Of a stretch of DNA of 49,420 bases, positions 31,826 to 40,931 are shown piece after piece. Position numbers and translations under genes: made by a program. The notes below the pieces were generated by a model. That model made no database searches. It was not told the origin of the DNA and worked only from the letters and a program-made list of their open reading frames with translations. This stretch comes from Nitrososphaerales archaeon (GTDB lineage Archaea > Thermoproteota > Nitrososphaeria > Nitrososphaerales > CADDZS01): assembly GCA_030041355.1 (NCBI GenBank), contig JASHNZ010000084.1, positions 1 to 49,420 on the forward strand, in the 5' to 3' direction. The stretch's first letter is position 1. Each line of letters begins with the position of its first letter.

Positions 31826-33478
31826 ATGAGAAGTCTAAGTACTGACGAAATCGAAAAAATAGAAAGTACCCTTACGCCTCTGAAATCCAAGATTTCTCTA
31901 AAGGCAATCGCCGTTTACGGATCGCAGGTGTCAGGCTATGCTCGAAAAGAAAGCGACTATGATGTTATACTTGTAGTAAATCACTTTACTCAGCGAATCA
32001 AATACTACTACCTCAGAGGTGAAGTGCAATGTTCGGCTCTAGTCGTACAAGAGAGGAGCTTTGCAAACGACTGTGAAAAGTCGAGCTTGGGGGAATTTGT
32101 ATCGGGGCGTCTCTTAAATCCCTACGAGGCTTTGCTCGGAAGAGATTATTTGAGTGATAACGAGACGACCTTCAAACAAAGAGTGATGATCGAGGGGCTT
32201 TCGGAAGCTTATGCAGAGAGTGGCCGCTTCGCAGAGGACATAGAGTTTCCCCTCAATTACTTCCTGTTCGAAAAGTTAAGGAGGCGCGCGGCAATATACC
32301 CTCCTGTCGTTTATAGCTACGCACTCACTTATGGTGATGATCTTCGGGAAAGCAATCTGGAATCAAGTATGGCAGGATTCAGACGAGCCGCTGTGAAATT
32401 GCAAACCGCGGGCTTAGTAGATTACGATTCCAATAATGCAATTGTGAAGCTTCGCCCCGAAAAAATGAAGGCCGGCCTTGCTGTCAGGTTAAGCTCTACA
32501 GCCTCTTACACCACGAGAGGGATAAGGCAGTACGCAGTGCACGGATATGCAGGTAGAGTAGGCTTGGACGTCGTCGGTCGAGAGGTCGCGTCGAAACTGG
32601 AGCGGGCGAAGGAGCATTCCGAATTGCCAGAGGTGATCACCACTCCGAAGAGCTTATGGTCCTTAAAGCACGGTAGGCTCTTTGCTGCGTCATCTGATTG
32701 GCTAACAGATCTACTCGACTATTTTGGAATGAAAAAAGTTAGCACCATAGTAACAAAAAAACCGCTGGGAGAAATTTACAATTCAACAAGCTTCTATACT
32801 CTCATAGACAACAACGGGGGCAGATCTCTCTCATTTGCAGTAAAGCGATACAACGACATTAAAGGGATCAAATGGGGCCTCCTGTATGTGTGGTCCTTGA
32901 AGAATACGAATTTCACTACAAATGCTGGTGAGCGGATGCATAGGGAGTTTAAGGCGATTGGGCAATTCAAAGATCTAGGATTGTTTACTCCAGATGTCTT
33001 GGCAGTTTTTTTGAGCGAAAAGATATTGGTAACTCGCTACATAAAGGGAAAAGATCTGTCTTCAATTCAATCCGCCTACCTCCAAGGAAAAAGCGAAGAT
33101 CTTTCCGCTCAGCGCGAATTTGGGGGGATTCTTGCGCGTGTTCACAGAGCTGGCTCGTGCATAGGAGATACCAAACCCTCCAATGCCATTGTGGCAGAGT
33201 CGGATTCAAACATCTATCTGACTGATTTGGAACAGGTTCATTCGAACGGAAATCTTGCTTGGGACCTTGCAGAGTTCATCTACTATTCAGTGCGTTTTAC
33301 TCTAAAGGAGGATAGAGCCAGGGAGTTGGTCAACGAATTTATTTCAGGATATCTTGAGGGAGGCGGAGATTCCAACGTAATTGGACAGACATCAGCCCTA
33401 CGTTATAGAGCGCCCTTTCAGGCCTTCATTGCGCCCAATGTTTTGAATGCCTTGAGAAAGGATCTCGCCAGCATTTAG
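31826..33478 (+). CDS. Nucleotidyltransferase-kinase fusion (MNT domain plus Bud32-like kinase)
   Basis: A 550-residue protein with two catalytic domains. Residues 20-100 form a Pol-beta-type nucleotidyltransferase: GS (G32, S33) then D44 and D46 in YGSQVSGYARKESDYDV. Residues about 140-270 contain a winged-helix-like stretch. Residues about 320-550 are a protein-kinase-like fold of the Bud32/lipopolysaccharide-kinase type: K340 (FAVKRY), likely C-helix glutamate in HREFKAI, catalytic loop GDTKPSN (D448, N453) and metal aspartate D467 (LTDLEQ). It sits convergent to rps27ae, where many archaea encode kae1-bud32. No kae1 is adjacent. Substrate and role are unknown. Confidence 0.72.
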   Translation: MRSLSTDEIEKIESTLTPLKSKISLKAIAVYGSQVSGYARKESDYDVILVVNHFTQRIKYYYLRGEVQCSALVVQERSFANDCEKSSLGEFVSGRLLNPYEALLGRDYLSDNETTFKQRVMIEGLSEAYAESGRFAEDIEFPLNYFLFEKLRRRAAIYPPVVYSYALTYGDDLRESNLESSMAGFRRAAVKLQTAGLVDYDSNNAIVKLRPEKMKAGLAVRLSSTASYTTRGIRQYAVHGYAGRVGLDVVGREVASKLERAKEHSELPEVITTPKSLWSLKHGRLFAASSDWLTDLLDYFGMKKVSTIVTKKPLGEIYNSTSFYTLIDNNGGRSLSFAVKRYNDIKGIKWGLLYVWSLKNTNFTTNAGERMHREFKAIGQFKDLGLFTPDVLAVFLSEKILVTRYIKGKDLSSIQSAYLQGKSEDLSAQREFGGILARVHRAGSCIGDTKPSNAIVAESDSNIYLTDLEQVHSNGNLAWDLAEFIYYSVRFTLKEDRARELVNEFISGYLEGGGDSNVIGQTSALRYRAPFQAFIAPNVLNALRKDLASI

Positions 33479-33498
33479 TTCAACAACGAACGAACCAA

Positions 33499-33738
33499 TT
33501 AGCGCTGACCTTTTTTGTACGAAGTATAGCCGCACTTTCCGCAGGTCAATCTGTTTTTATGCTCCGCTAGGAAAACTCCGTGACCGCATCGGGGGCACTC
33601 CTTCCTAAGGCGAGTCACTCTTCCGCCTTTCACTTCGTAGAACTTATAGATGGGAGTATCTGGGCGCTCTTTCCTCTTTGCGGGGGCTGCAGCCGGTTTC
33701 GCTGAAGGTGCGGGCGTTTCTTGGGTTGTTTGAGACAT
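33499..33738 (-). CDS. rps27ae: 30S ribosomal protein S27ae (eS31)
   Basis: A 79-residue small-subunit protein with a zinc ribbon ([23 protein letters not shown]). It is recognised also by [21 protein letters not shown]. It carries an N-terminal alanine/proline-rich extension (about 25 residues, [16 protein letters not shown] in part) that the short archaeal form lacks. It is the last gene of the minus-strand array and follows rps24e by 38 bases. Confidence 0.93.
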   Translation of the reverse strand: MSQTTQETPAPSAKPAAAPAKRKERPDTPIYKFYEVKGGRVTRLRKECPRCGHGVFLAEHKNRLTCGKCGYTSYKKGQR

Positions 33739-33776
33739 TTTCTCTCAATCTCCATTAATTAGAGCACAAGACAAAA

Positions 33777-34148
33777 TCAAGCTTTCGCTTCGGGAGTTCC
33801 AGATGTCTCTGCTGCAGCAGGGGCGGTGGCTGCTTTTCTTCTTTCTTCTCTAAGTTTCTTCCGCTCATCCTTAGGAAGATGACGAAGCGAAATATATTCT
33901 GCAAGCTGTTTTCTTGCGTCTTCGGGGTCCGAAAACACATAGACTTCGGCACTAAGATCTCTTGTGCCGAACATTCCTTTAATGGAGAGCACCTGCACAT
34001 TTTCTTTCTTTGATCCGATTCTTGAGGCAATGGCTTCCACAGCAGCTTGGCGGCTCAGAATGCCTGCTCCGGCTTTGAACCGCACTTTCAGTTCTCTGCG
34101 CCCGAGAAGTTTATTTTCAGAATCACTAACAATTTCCAATAAGGACAA
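33777..34148 (-). CDS. rps24e: 30S ribosomal protein S24e (eS24)
   Basis: A 123-residue small-subunit protein. The core shows ENKLLGRRELKVRFKAG, then ILSRQAAVEAIASRIG, and VLSIKGMFGTRDLSAEVYVF. The usual archaeal form ends near residue 100. Here a basic, alanine-rich tail (KKLREERRKAATAPAAAETSG) is added. The start is ATG (MSLLEIV). Between it and the dephospho-CoA kinase gene upstream lies a truncated GtrA-like gene, an unusual interruption of this normally tight pair. Confidence 0.93.
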   Translation of the reverse strand: MSLLEIVSDSENKLLGRRELKVRFKAGAGILSRQAAVEAIASRIGSKKENVQVLSIKGMFGTRDLSAEVYVFSDPEDARKQLAEYISLRHLPKDERKKLREERRKAATAPAAAETSGTPEAKA

Positions 34149-34211
34149 ATTGGTAAAACACTTCCTCGTGATTTGTAAAAGACGGATTTTTCTTTGATCT
34201 TATTTATTCCT

Positions 34212-34610
34212 TTACTGGTGCTGAGGTGTTTGAATCTTAGAGATTCTTGTCTGATTGGCTTTCCAGGCCCATCTCGAGCTTCCAAGATAGTTGAGCGCGA
34301 ACGCAGCTAGGATCGCGATTGACTCACTTGTGACGTACCATAGCCCCCGGTTAAATCCCAGTACATAATAAAATATCGAGAAGACCAAAATGTTGAGGCC
34401 TGCCGTTCCAAGACTCAGCACATTGTATTTTAGCAAACGATAGAGCTTGTTTCGATTTCTTCCGGACATGCTTGTCGCAAGGTGCTTGAAGGTGAAGGAA
34501 TCGTTCAAAATGAAGTTACTAATGATGCTGAGCTCTACTCCGATAGCTTGGGCCGCTGCAGCTTCCGTATGATAATAATAATTAAGATAGTAGGAGATAA
34601 TCAGATTCAC
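34212..34610 (-). pseudogene. GtrA-like membrane protein, apparently truncated at the N-terminus
   Basis: A 132-residue open frame from GTG 34610 with at least three membrane segments (for example LSIISNFILNDSFTF, then LGTAGLNILVFSIFYYVLG, and ESIAILAAFALNYLG). This is the GtrA family (flippase-like, often fused to a GT2 glycosyltransferase). The frame stays coding-like for about 40 codons upstream (KFLLVGASGAIVNLI is a typical GtrA first membrane helix) but has no ATG, GTG or TTG before a TAG near 34733. The GT2 half and a proper start are missing. It is probably a decayed or transferred fragment; an unusual start codon is the alternative. Confidence 0.55.
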
Positions 34611-34852
34611 TATCGCGCCCGAAGCGCCTACGAGAAGAAATTTGATCAGAGTCTTCTCGTCTTTTATCGTTTGAACTGGAGACCTTAGAAAGCGTAGAAC
34701 AATGGAAGGTATCTTCTCGACGCCACCTGACTAGGAAAAGTGAATTGGCAAGTACTCTTCTTTGTGGGGAAGTGCCCATTTTTTTGCTTAAATGTAGTTT
34801 GTTAGTTGTAACAGGGTCAAATTGAAGCGTTCGATCGTCGAGAAGAAAATTC

Positions 34853-35407
34853 CTATCTGAGTTGCGGGTTACGAACACCCATTGCGATAAGTGTCTTGCG
34901 AGCGAGATCCTTTGCATCACCAATCGCGCCCACTATAACAAGACCTTGATTAGGCTGACCATAGAGGACAATAGTTTGCTCGGGAAAGAAAGCTAATACG
35001 GGTAGAGCCAAAAGATCTTCTTCTCCTTCGACCTCAATTCTAACCGTTTTCTTAGGTTCTAGTCTTATCAGTTCCAAGCTTTTGCCAACTGCCTCTAATG
35101 TTTCGTCCGTAAGGCTTCCCGCAGGATTACTCACTTTGAACTGCCTCTCCTTCTCGCCTACATAAGGAAGTGGACCATTTCGGCTCTCTCTCTTTTCTCT
35201 GCCATCCACGACCTCGAGATTGCAATGTATCTGCAGCTGTTTCAGCCTTTCCGTGGTTCTGTCTCCTACTGTGACGATAATTCTATTCCTTCCAACAAGT
35301 TTTGACGACACAGCTTCTTTGGTCACTTGATCATCGGGGATCAAGACTCCAAAGGGTTGCCTCAGAGAGTCCTTCATGGACTCGGGCAAGGCATAAGACG
35401 TGGTCAT
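34853..35407 (-). CDS. GTP-dependent dephospho-CoA kinase (DUF359)
   Basis: A 184-residue enzyme that phosphorylates dephospho-CoA with GTP, the last step of archaeal CoA synthesis; the activity is known for this family. Recognised by FGVLIPDDQV near residue 19, VSNPAGSLTDE near 92, the conserved EGEEDLLALPVLAF near 126 and the YGQPNQGLVIV end. No classical P-loop is present, in line with the family. It lies between spt4 and the GtrA-like gene in the conserved rpo7-spt4-DUF359-rps24e neighbourhood. Confidence 0.88.
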   Translation of the reverse strand: MTTSYALPESMKDSLRQPFGVLIPDDQVTKEAVSSKLVGRNRIIVTVGDRTTERLKQLQIHCNLEVVDGREKRESRNGPLPYVGEKERQFKVSNPAGSLTDETLEAVGKSLELIRLEPKKTVRIEVEGEEDLLALPVLAFFPEQTIVLYGQPNQGLVIVGAIGDAKDLARKTLIAMGVRNPQLR

Positions 35408-35438
35408 GATGAAGGCTCAGCTTATACCATCAAACTTT

Positions 35439-35627
35439 CTAACTTACTTTGAGCGCATATCGACCGGGCTTTGCTATGTTAAGCGTCTTTGAAACCGTCG
35501 ACTTTTCCGGATCTACGACAACTATGAGACCAGACCAATCCGGAGTTAGCTCAGTACTATGGCAATTAGGGCAAACTTTGCCAGTGGTGAGTGTGTTGCA
35601 TTTCCTACAGGCAAATTCTCGGGGCAT
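35439..35627 (-). CDS. spt4: Transcription elongation factor Spt4
   Basis: A 62-residue zinc protein that pairs with Spt5 to promote processive transcription. Four cysteines form the zinc site: CRKC (C7, C10) and CPNC (C19, C22). The following strand region GLIVVVDPEKSTVSKTLN and the end GRYALKVS are typical. The gene follows rpo7 with a gap of 22 bases. Formerly called RpoE2, it is normally located here in archaeal genomes. Confidence 0.94.
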   Translation of the reverse strand: MPREFACRKCNTLTTGKVCPNCHSTELTPDWSGLIVVVDPEKSTVSKTLNIAKPGRYALKVS

Positions 35628-35649
35628 TAGATTTCACAAAAATCCATAC

Positions 35650-36309
35650 TTACTTCTTTGGCTTCTTTTCGGTCTTTGTAGGCTTTGGAGCTCTTTCGTG
35701 CTTTTCCTCGGGAGCAATCGGACTTGGAGCTGGGCTTGTCTTTTTCCCTAGCTGACCCCTTCTCGCTTTTTCGATATCTTCCTCGATCCACTCAAATGCG
35801 CCGAGAAATGGTTGTCTGCAAGTCACCCCTATTTTTCCAAGCGCAGCACCTCTGGGCAAACTTACTGCGGTTATTCTCACCCTGACCTTACTTCCCACTT
35901 TGAGAGTTCGCTTAGATTGACTTGCTAGGATGACACCTTGCTTTACATCACTCGTTAGATAATCATCAGTTATTTGTGATAGATGAAGTAGCGCATCTGT
36001 CGGCCCTATTCTGACGAATGCTCCAAAGTCCGTAATTTCAACAATTTCACCCTCGACTATTTCTTGAACTTTGGGAAAGAAAGTCATGACATCGAAGTTA
36101 ACTTTATGGAAAGTCGCGCCATCGCCAGGAATTATTTTGCCGGTAGGTTCGACTATGATATTAGTAATGAGAATAATGTATCCCAAGTCGGGATTTATCG
36201 TGCTCTCGTATTTGCCCTTTAGAATCTCCCGAGCAACCTCATCAAGCTTAGACCCAAACTTCGCTGGAGGAACGCGTATAACATCCTCTAGCTCAGAAAT
36301 CTGAAACAT
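35650..36309 (-). CDS. rpo7: DNA-directed RNA polymerase subunit Rpo7 (E')
   Basis: A 219-residue stalk subunit equivalent to Rpb7. The N-terminal RNP-like domain shows RVPPAKFGSKLDEVAREILKGKYEG-type sequence, and the S1-type OB domain includes VEGEIVEITDFGAFVRIGPTDALLHLSQI near residues 85-112. It partners with Rpo4 to bind transcript RNA. A lysine- and proline-rich tail of about 35 residues (KTSPAPSPIAPEEK, then KPTKTEKKPKK) extends beyond the usual end. It is 26 bases after the PIN-domain gene. Confidence 0.93.
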   Translation of the reverse strand: MFQISELEDVIRVPPAKFGSKLDEVAREILKGKYESTINPDLGYIILITNIIVEPTGKIIPGDGATFHKVNFDVMTFFPKVQEIVEGEIVEITDFGAFVRIGPTDALLHLSQITDDYLTSDVKQGVILASQSKRTLKVGSKVRVRITAVSLPRGAALGKIGVTCRQPFLGAFEWIEEDIEKARRGQLGKKTSPAPSPIAPEEKHERAPKPTKTEKKPKK

Positions 36310-36335
36310 ACGCCAGGAAAGGCCTTCCCGAGAGA

Positions 36336-36773
36336 TTACTTTCTTCTTTTAGTTAAATATGTTGCTCTTGCAACAGGGGGTGAGTACAATTTGCCTTTAC
36401 TGAGAGTCATATAGGGCAGCCCCGACTTTTCCATGCTGGAAAGAAGCGTTCCGTCCATGGTTGCCAAAGTCCGTTCGTCTGGTTTCATTTTGATCACTTC
36501 AATCAAAACTTCATCTGTCTCCTTAGCCGGTTGCCGGACACTCGACAGCACTGCACTTTTGAAAAATTTAGACTCCTCAATTGCGCGCAGTGCCATCTCT
36601 GCTCTTCTAGCAGTTGTACGATTTTTACTTCGAGCTAATCCGCGTATTTCCAGTATCACTTCGGGAATAATGACGAACTCGTTTTCTTTTGATAGCTCTC
36701 TCAGATCCACTTTAGGCAGAGGATCATTTGATATTTTAATGAGAAAATCTGTATCCCAAACTATAACTGTCAA
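36336..36773 (-). CDS. PIN domain ribonuclease-like protein
   Basis: A 145-residue PIN domain protein of the Fcf1/Utp23 type often found next to aIF2-gamma and rpo7 in archaea. Acidic site residues are visible: WDTDFLI (D7 and D9), PEVILEIRGL (E in the central helix) and TMDGTLL. Its C-terminus is basic (YLTKRRK). Archaeal relatives are thought to act in rRNA processing. This is inferred from family and context. Confidence 0.8.
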   Translation of the reverse strand: MTVIVWDTDFLIKISNDPLPKVDLRELSKENEFVIIPEVILEIRGLARSKNRTTARRAEMALRAIEESKFFKSAVLSSVRQPAKETDEVLIEVIKMKPDERTLATMDGTLLSSMEKSGLPYMTLSKGKLYSPPVARATYLTKRRK

Positions 36774-36820
36774 TAGAAATTCCGCGGCGTTTTTTTAAAT
36801 GACAAAAATAGAAGCGAGAG

Positions 36821-38110
36821 TCAACGTACGGTTCCTGCCCCGATCAATCTCCATCTCTCGCCTATTCGTCTGCTGATTGCAATCTTGTCCCCAACCGACG
36901 CACAGACGGGCTTTTTCAGTTTCGCGTCAACTATGGAATCTCTCGCCGAGCTCACTATTCCCACTGTAACGCCCGTGCCGATATTTAGGCGCAGTATCTC
37001 CTGCATACGAATCTTCTCGACTTTGACCAGCTCCTGCGTTCCGACTGCGGTATCAAAGAGTTTGACTTCCATACTTAATGAATCGAACACAGCTGGCAGT
37101 TCTTGAGGGCGACCTATGATCGCACCTACGAGGGAATCGCTTCGCGTATAGAAGGGATCTAACAGAGTTCCTATCGCAATTAGACCACCCGGATGGACCT
37201 TCTCCGCTGTCCCAGCAGAACTCATCAGAGTTTTGACTTTCGTCACTACAGGTTCGGCTTTTGTCGACCCTTCTTCGATGATGCCCGGTCTGATTTCAAT
37301 CTCGTCTCCTGCTGAAAGAGACCCCTGAAGCAAAGTTCCTCCGAGAACTCCTCCCGAGAGTTTGTTCGACGGAAGACCCGGATGATTCACGTCAAACGAT
37401 CTGAGTACCTGCATAAGAGGAGATGCGTTTTCATTCCTCGTTGGGGTCGGAATATTTTCCTCAAGTGCTTCAATCAGAGCATCAATGTTAAGCCCATGCT
37501 GAGCTGAAATAGGAATTATCGGTGCGTTAGCGGCAACGCTTCCGGACACAAATTTCTTAATTGCAGCATAGCACTCCATTGCTTCCTTATCAGTCACCAG
37601 ATCGATTTTGTTCTGCGCTATCACAATATGTTTCATGCCGAGCATTTGTAAAGCTAGCAAGTGTTCTCGAGTCTGCGGTTGAGGGACTTTTTCATTCGCG
37701 GCGATCACAAGCACAGAACCATCCATGACCGCCGCTCCAGACAGCATATTTGCCATTAGGCTCTCGTGACCCGGACAATCAACGAAACTGACTACTCGAA
37801 GCAATGTGGGTTGTCCGCCACATTTTCCACAATCAGGCGATGTAGTGAAACATTCAGGCGGACCGCATCCATCACATTTGTAAAAAGCAGCATCGGCATA
37901 GCCAACCTTGATCGTAATTCCTCGCCTTAGCTCCTCACTATGCGCGCTGGTCCAGATCCCGGTGATTGCTTGGGTCAGCGTAGTCTTTCCGTGGTCAACA
38001 TGCCCGCTAGTTCCAATATTAACAACAGGCTGACTGGGGATGCTGCGTTTGACACGCTCTTGCGATTCAGATGCGGATCTTTCAGTCTGCGCAGTTAGGG
38101 TCTTCGACAT
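36821..38110 (-). CDS. eif2g: Translation initiation factor aIF2 gamma subunit
   Basis: A 429-residue GTPase that carries initiator tRNA to the small ribosomal subunit. GTPase motifs are GTSGHVDHGKTTLTQAITG in parts (GHVDHGKTTL, near residue 35), VDCPGHESLMANML near 110 and AQNKIDLV near 164. A cysteine-rich insert (CDGCGPPECFTTSPDCGKCGG in parts: CDGC, CGKC) is the zinc knuckle specific to the gamma subunit. The EF-Tu-like domains II and III follow. It is followed downstream by the PIN and rpo7 genes. Confidence 0.96.
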   Translation of the reverse strand: MSKTLTAQTERSASESQERVKRSIPSQPVVNIGTSGHVDHGKTTLTQAITGIWTSAHSEELRRGITIKVGYADAAFYKCDGCGPPECFTTSPDCGKCGGQPTLLRVVSFVDCPGHESLMANMLSGAAVMDGSVLVIAANEKVPQPQTREHLLALQMLGMKHIVIAQNKIDLVTDKEAMECYAAIKKFVSGSVAANAPIIPISAQHGLNIDALIEALEENIPTPTRNENASPLMQVLRSFDVNHPGLPSNKLSGGVLGGTLLQGSLSAGDEIEIRPGIIEEGSTKAEPVVTKVKTLMSSAGTAEKVHPGGLIAIGTLLDPFYTRSDSLVGAIIGRPQELPAVFDSLSMEVKLFDTAVGTQELVKVEKIRMQEILRLNIGTGVTVGIVSSARDSIVDAKLKKPVCASVGDKIAISRRIGERWRLIGAGTVR

Positions 38111-38181
38111 TTATGGAGAAAAATTAGGCAGTTTCGGATATAAGCGCTTCCTCGCCCTGATTGTTTGCAGAATGTTTGAAA

Positions 38182-38523
38182 CTAAAGAGATACAGCATTC
38201 AGCTGGTAGATCTCTTCTGTGACGGTGTTTCCCCTGACAAGTTTCCGCTTTTTTTTGCCTTCATCAGCGCCTTTTCTGAAGCCTACTCCCTTTGTAAGAA
38301 GGACATACTTCTTCACGCCGCCGGACACATCCGCTCTCATAGGAAACCCGGCCTTATCGCTACCTCCAGTTATCTTGATCTTTCCAGTCAGACCAAAGAG
38401 CGTTCCGTCCACTTCGTCACCAATCTTTAGGCCGACTAGTGCCTGAGCTTGAGGATCTTTCACTTCCGCGGATGAAGCCTTGCGAGTTTTTGGATCAGAC
38501 ACGACAACCTTGAATGCAGCCAA
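38182..38523 (-). CDS. rps6e: 30S ribosomal protein S6e (eS6)
   Basis: A 113-residue small-subunit protein. It is recognised by FKVVVSDPKTRKASS near the start, the central LTGKIKITGGSDKAGFPMR and the basic motif GKKKRKLVRGNTVTEEIYQLN. Archaeal S6e is short like this and lacks the phosphorylated tail of eukaryotes. It sits between aIF5B and aIF2-gamma, a common archaeal pairing of translation genes. Confidence 0.95.
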   Translation of the reverse strand: MAAFKVVVSDPKTRKASSAEVKDPQAQALVGLKIGDEVDGTLFGLTGKIKITGGSDKAGFPMRADVSGGVKKYVLLTKGVGFRKGADEGKKKRKLVRGNTVTEEIYQLNAVSL

Positions 38524-38589
38524 TGCGATACAGCCTAATTTTTAGTATAAAGTCTGATCAACCTCTAATAAGCGTTGTTTAGCAAGAGC

Positions 38590-40392
38590 TCAGTACGCAT
38601 AAAGGGGTACGCTTTTTCTCCGGATCTGTATTATTTCTTTTATTAATTCGACATCGTTCACACTTAGGTTCGAAAGGTACTTTTCATTGATCGTCTTTAT
38701 TTCCAGATCGGATGGAAGAGTGTAGAAGATCTCGCCCTCGTTGATCTGTCTTCCGACAGTCGGGCCTACAACGGACACAGCAGCCTGTTTTCCCTTTGAA
38801 AGCTCTGGAACAGATTTACCTTCTTCCTGTATTTGGTGAATCGTACCGATAGTCTTTCCATCTGAGTTCATTATGGTGGCTTTTTGTCGCAATCTGCCTT
38901 CCAATACTTCCACTCCGAAAACTGCCGGATCGTTTCTTCTGAAAACAAATCCCCTTAGAAATTGAAATTTGCAAAGAGGAGTTAGTGAAGCAAGTCCCGC
39001 TTTCTGTTCCAAAGCTTGTTCTTCGCTTATCCAGTTCAGGTAGTTGTCAATTAGAGAATAAATAATCTGGTCTTCGAACGTCTTGATGTTGCTGTCAAAG
39101 GCCTCCTGCTGGGCATCTGGAAGCAACTTGACTCCAAAAGCTAGGATAACGCCGTGATACTTATTCACCTTCTTCACCGCTGATGCTTCGATTACGTCTC
39201 TTCTCGTCACAGGTCCAATATCCGCACGCCTAATTGGGACCTGTCTTCTCTTCAGCATCTCCACAATTGCCTCGAGGGAACCCAAGGCATCCGCTTTGAG
39301 TATGACTCCATTAGTTTCAGATTCAATCATTACTTGCTTGATTTCTGCCTCTACCGAAGCCTTAGCCTCGTCAAGATGCATTTCCTCGGCGCCAAGGATT
39401 GGAGATCCAGCCAGTACTCCCTCGAGATCTGGCGTGACGATCTTCACCCCTGCTGCTGCCGAAATTGAATCCACTGGCAGAAATTTATCGCGGGGATCGC
39501 GCATTTCATCAAGCGGTTTGGGGAGAAAGATGGCCTTGATTTTCGTAGCTATGGCTCCTTCCTTCTTGCCTAGCACCACAGGCTCGCCTGTTTGGAGCCT
39601 TCCTTCCAAGAGTATTACATTCGCTGTTTCGCCAAGGCCCGGCTCTTGCTTTACTTCCAGAACTAAACCGCGTGCCGGTGCATTCTCGTATACCGTCAAT
39701 TTCTTTTGTAGGTACACTTGCGCCAGACCCACTAGAACCGCTATGAGTTCGGGAATACCTTCACCAGTTCTTGCGCTCACGGGCACAATTGCGATTTCCT
39801 TCGTGAAGTCCTTCACTCTGTATAATGCTTCGGAGCTGAAACCAAGCCTTGAAAGGCCTCCTAATACAACATAGATCTTCTCGTCCAAGGCATCTTGAAC
39901 GGACTTTTGTTGTTCTTTGACAGATTGCGTCACAAATTGAGTGGTCCCCTTTCTCCAACCTGAAATTGTATCGATCTTGTTTAGGGCGACAACGAAAGGA
40001 ACTTTTCTGTTCTTCAGAATCTCAAGGCTCTCGTAGGTTTGCATTTCGAGTCCCTTTTGTACATCCACAACTAGGATGGAGATATCTGCGGCCGAGCCTC
40101 CCCGAGACCTAAGGTTTGTGAATATTTCATGTCCTGGGGTATCAATAACGAGCAATCCCGGAACTCTGATTTCACCGGAGCCCATCGATTTCAAGAGGGG
40201 GCCGCAGATTTTCTTCAGAGTCTCGGCAGGAAAGAAACTTGCGCCGATGTGCTGAGTAATACCGCCCACTTCTCTTGCTTGAACGGCCGTCCCACGAATC
40301 TTGTCAAGAAGACTGGTCTTACCGCTATCTACGTGGCCAAGAACAACTACGACGGGTTGCCGAATTTCGGGTTTCCCTGTTTTGGTTGACAT
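38590..40392 (-). CDS. infB: Translation initiation factor aIF5B
   Basis: A 600-residue GTPase for subunit joining. It shows the GTPase core VVVLGHVDSGKTSLLDKIRG near residue 14, VIDTPGHEIFTNLR near 82 and ALNKIDTI near 136. The domain II signature, then the linked domains III and IV to the basic end (QIRRKSVPLYAY), fit the archaeal family length. No intein is seen in the P-loop. It follows ndk by 108 bases, a longer gap than elsewhere in the array, so a separate promoter is possible. Confidence 0.96.
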   Translation of the reverse strand: MSTKTGKPEIRQPVVVVLGHVDSGKTSLLDKIRGTAVQAREVGGITQHIGASFFPAETLKKICGPLLKSMGSGEIRVPGLLVIDTPGHEIFTNLRSRGGSAADISILVVDVQKGLEMQTYESLEILKNRKVPFVVALNKIDTISGWRKGTTQFVTQSVKEQQKSVQDALDEKIYVVLGGLSRLGFSSEALYRVKDFTKEIAIVPVSARTGEGIPELIAVLVGLAQVYLQKKLTVYENAPARGLVLEVKQEPGLGETANVILLEGRLQTGEPVVLGKKEGAIATKIKAIFLPKPLDEMRDPRDKFLPVDSISAAAGVKIVTPDLEGVLAGSPILGAEEMHLDEAKASVEAEIKQVMIESETNGVILKADALGSLEAIVEMLKRRQVPIRRADIGPVTRRDVIEASAVKKVNKYHGVILAFGVKLLPDAQQEAFDSNIKTFEDQIIYSLIDNYLNWISEEQALEQKAGLASLTPLCKFQFLRGFVFRRNDPAVFGVEVLEGRLRQKATIMNSDGKTIGTIHQIQEEGKSVPELSKGKQAAVSVVGPTVGRQINEGEIFYTLPSDLEIKTINEKYLSNLSVNDVELIKEIIQIRRKSVPLYAY

Positions 40393-40500
40393 TTATCTTA
40401 AGCCCGCCCCTACAAGAGCCAGTTCCAGAAAAAACAACTGCTGTGTATCTTCGGATTTGCCGCTGAAAAAAGATAGCGACGCGATCGGCTTGACCCTAGA

Positions 40501-40908
40501 TTAGGTCAAAGAAGGAAAAAGGATCCCTGACTCTCTCTGGAAGCTCTCGGCAGAGTCAGAGGCATGAATCACGTTGTCGGTATATCCCAATGCAAAGTCC
40601 CCTCTAATTGTTCCAGACGCTGCCTCAAAACTCTTCGTTACCCCGATCATCCGGCGGACAACATCAACTGCATTAGAGCCTTCCAACACAGCAGCTATTG
40701 CTGGACCTGACGTGATAAAATCTTGTAGTTCTGGAAAAAAAGGTTTGTCAACATGCGGGGAGTAAAAGTCCTTGGCGAGATTCTTATCAAATGTTAGCAT
40801 ACGAAGAGCAATAATCTTGAAGCCTTTGCGTTCGAATCTCGCTATAATTTCCCCTGATAGCGAACGGCCAACTCCGTCAGGCTTGATCACGATCAAAGTA
40901 CGCTCCAT
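40501..40908 (-). CDS. ndk: Nucleoside diphosphate kinase
   Basis: A 135-residue enzyme that balances nucleoside triphosphates. It shows ERTLIVIKPDGVGRSLSGEI at the start, and the active-site histidine H115 in NVIHASDS. The short length fits the bacterial and archaeal family. It is the fourth gene after the rpl7ae promoter, 23 bases behind rpl24e, a layout common in archaea. Confidence 0.96.
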   Translation of the reverse strand: MERTLIVIKPDGVGRSLSGEIIARFERKGFKIIALRMLTFDKNLAKDFYSPHVDKPFFPELQDFITSGPAIAAVLEGSNAVDVVRRMIGVTKSFEAASGTIRGDFALGYTDNVIHASDSAESFQRESGILFPSLT

Positions 40909-40931
40909 GCAGACCGCAACCCTTTGAGCGT

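Noticed and set aside
39296-39874. A 192-codon plus-strand frame inside aIF5B
   Set aside because: Fully antisense to a strongly conserved initiation factor, with serine/proline-rich shadow composition.
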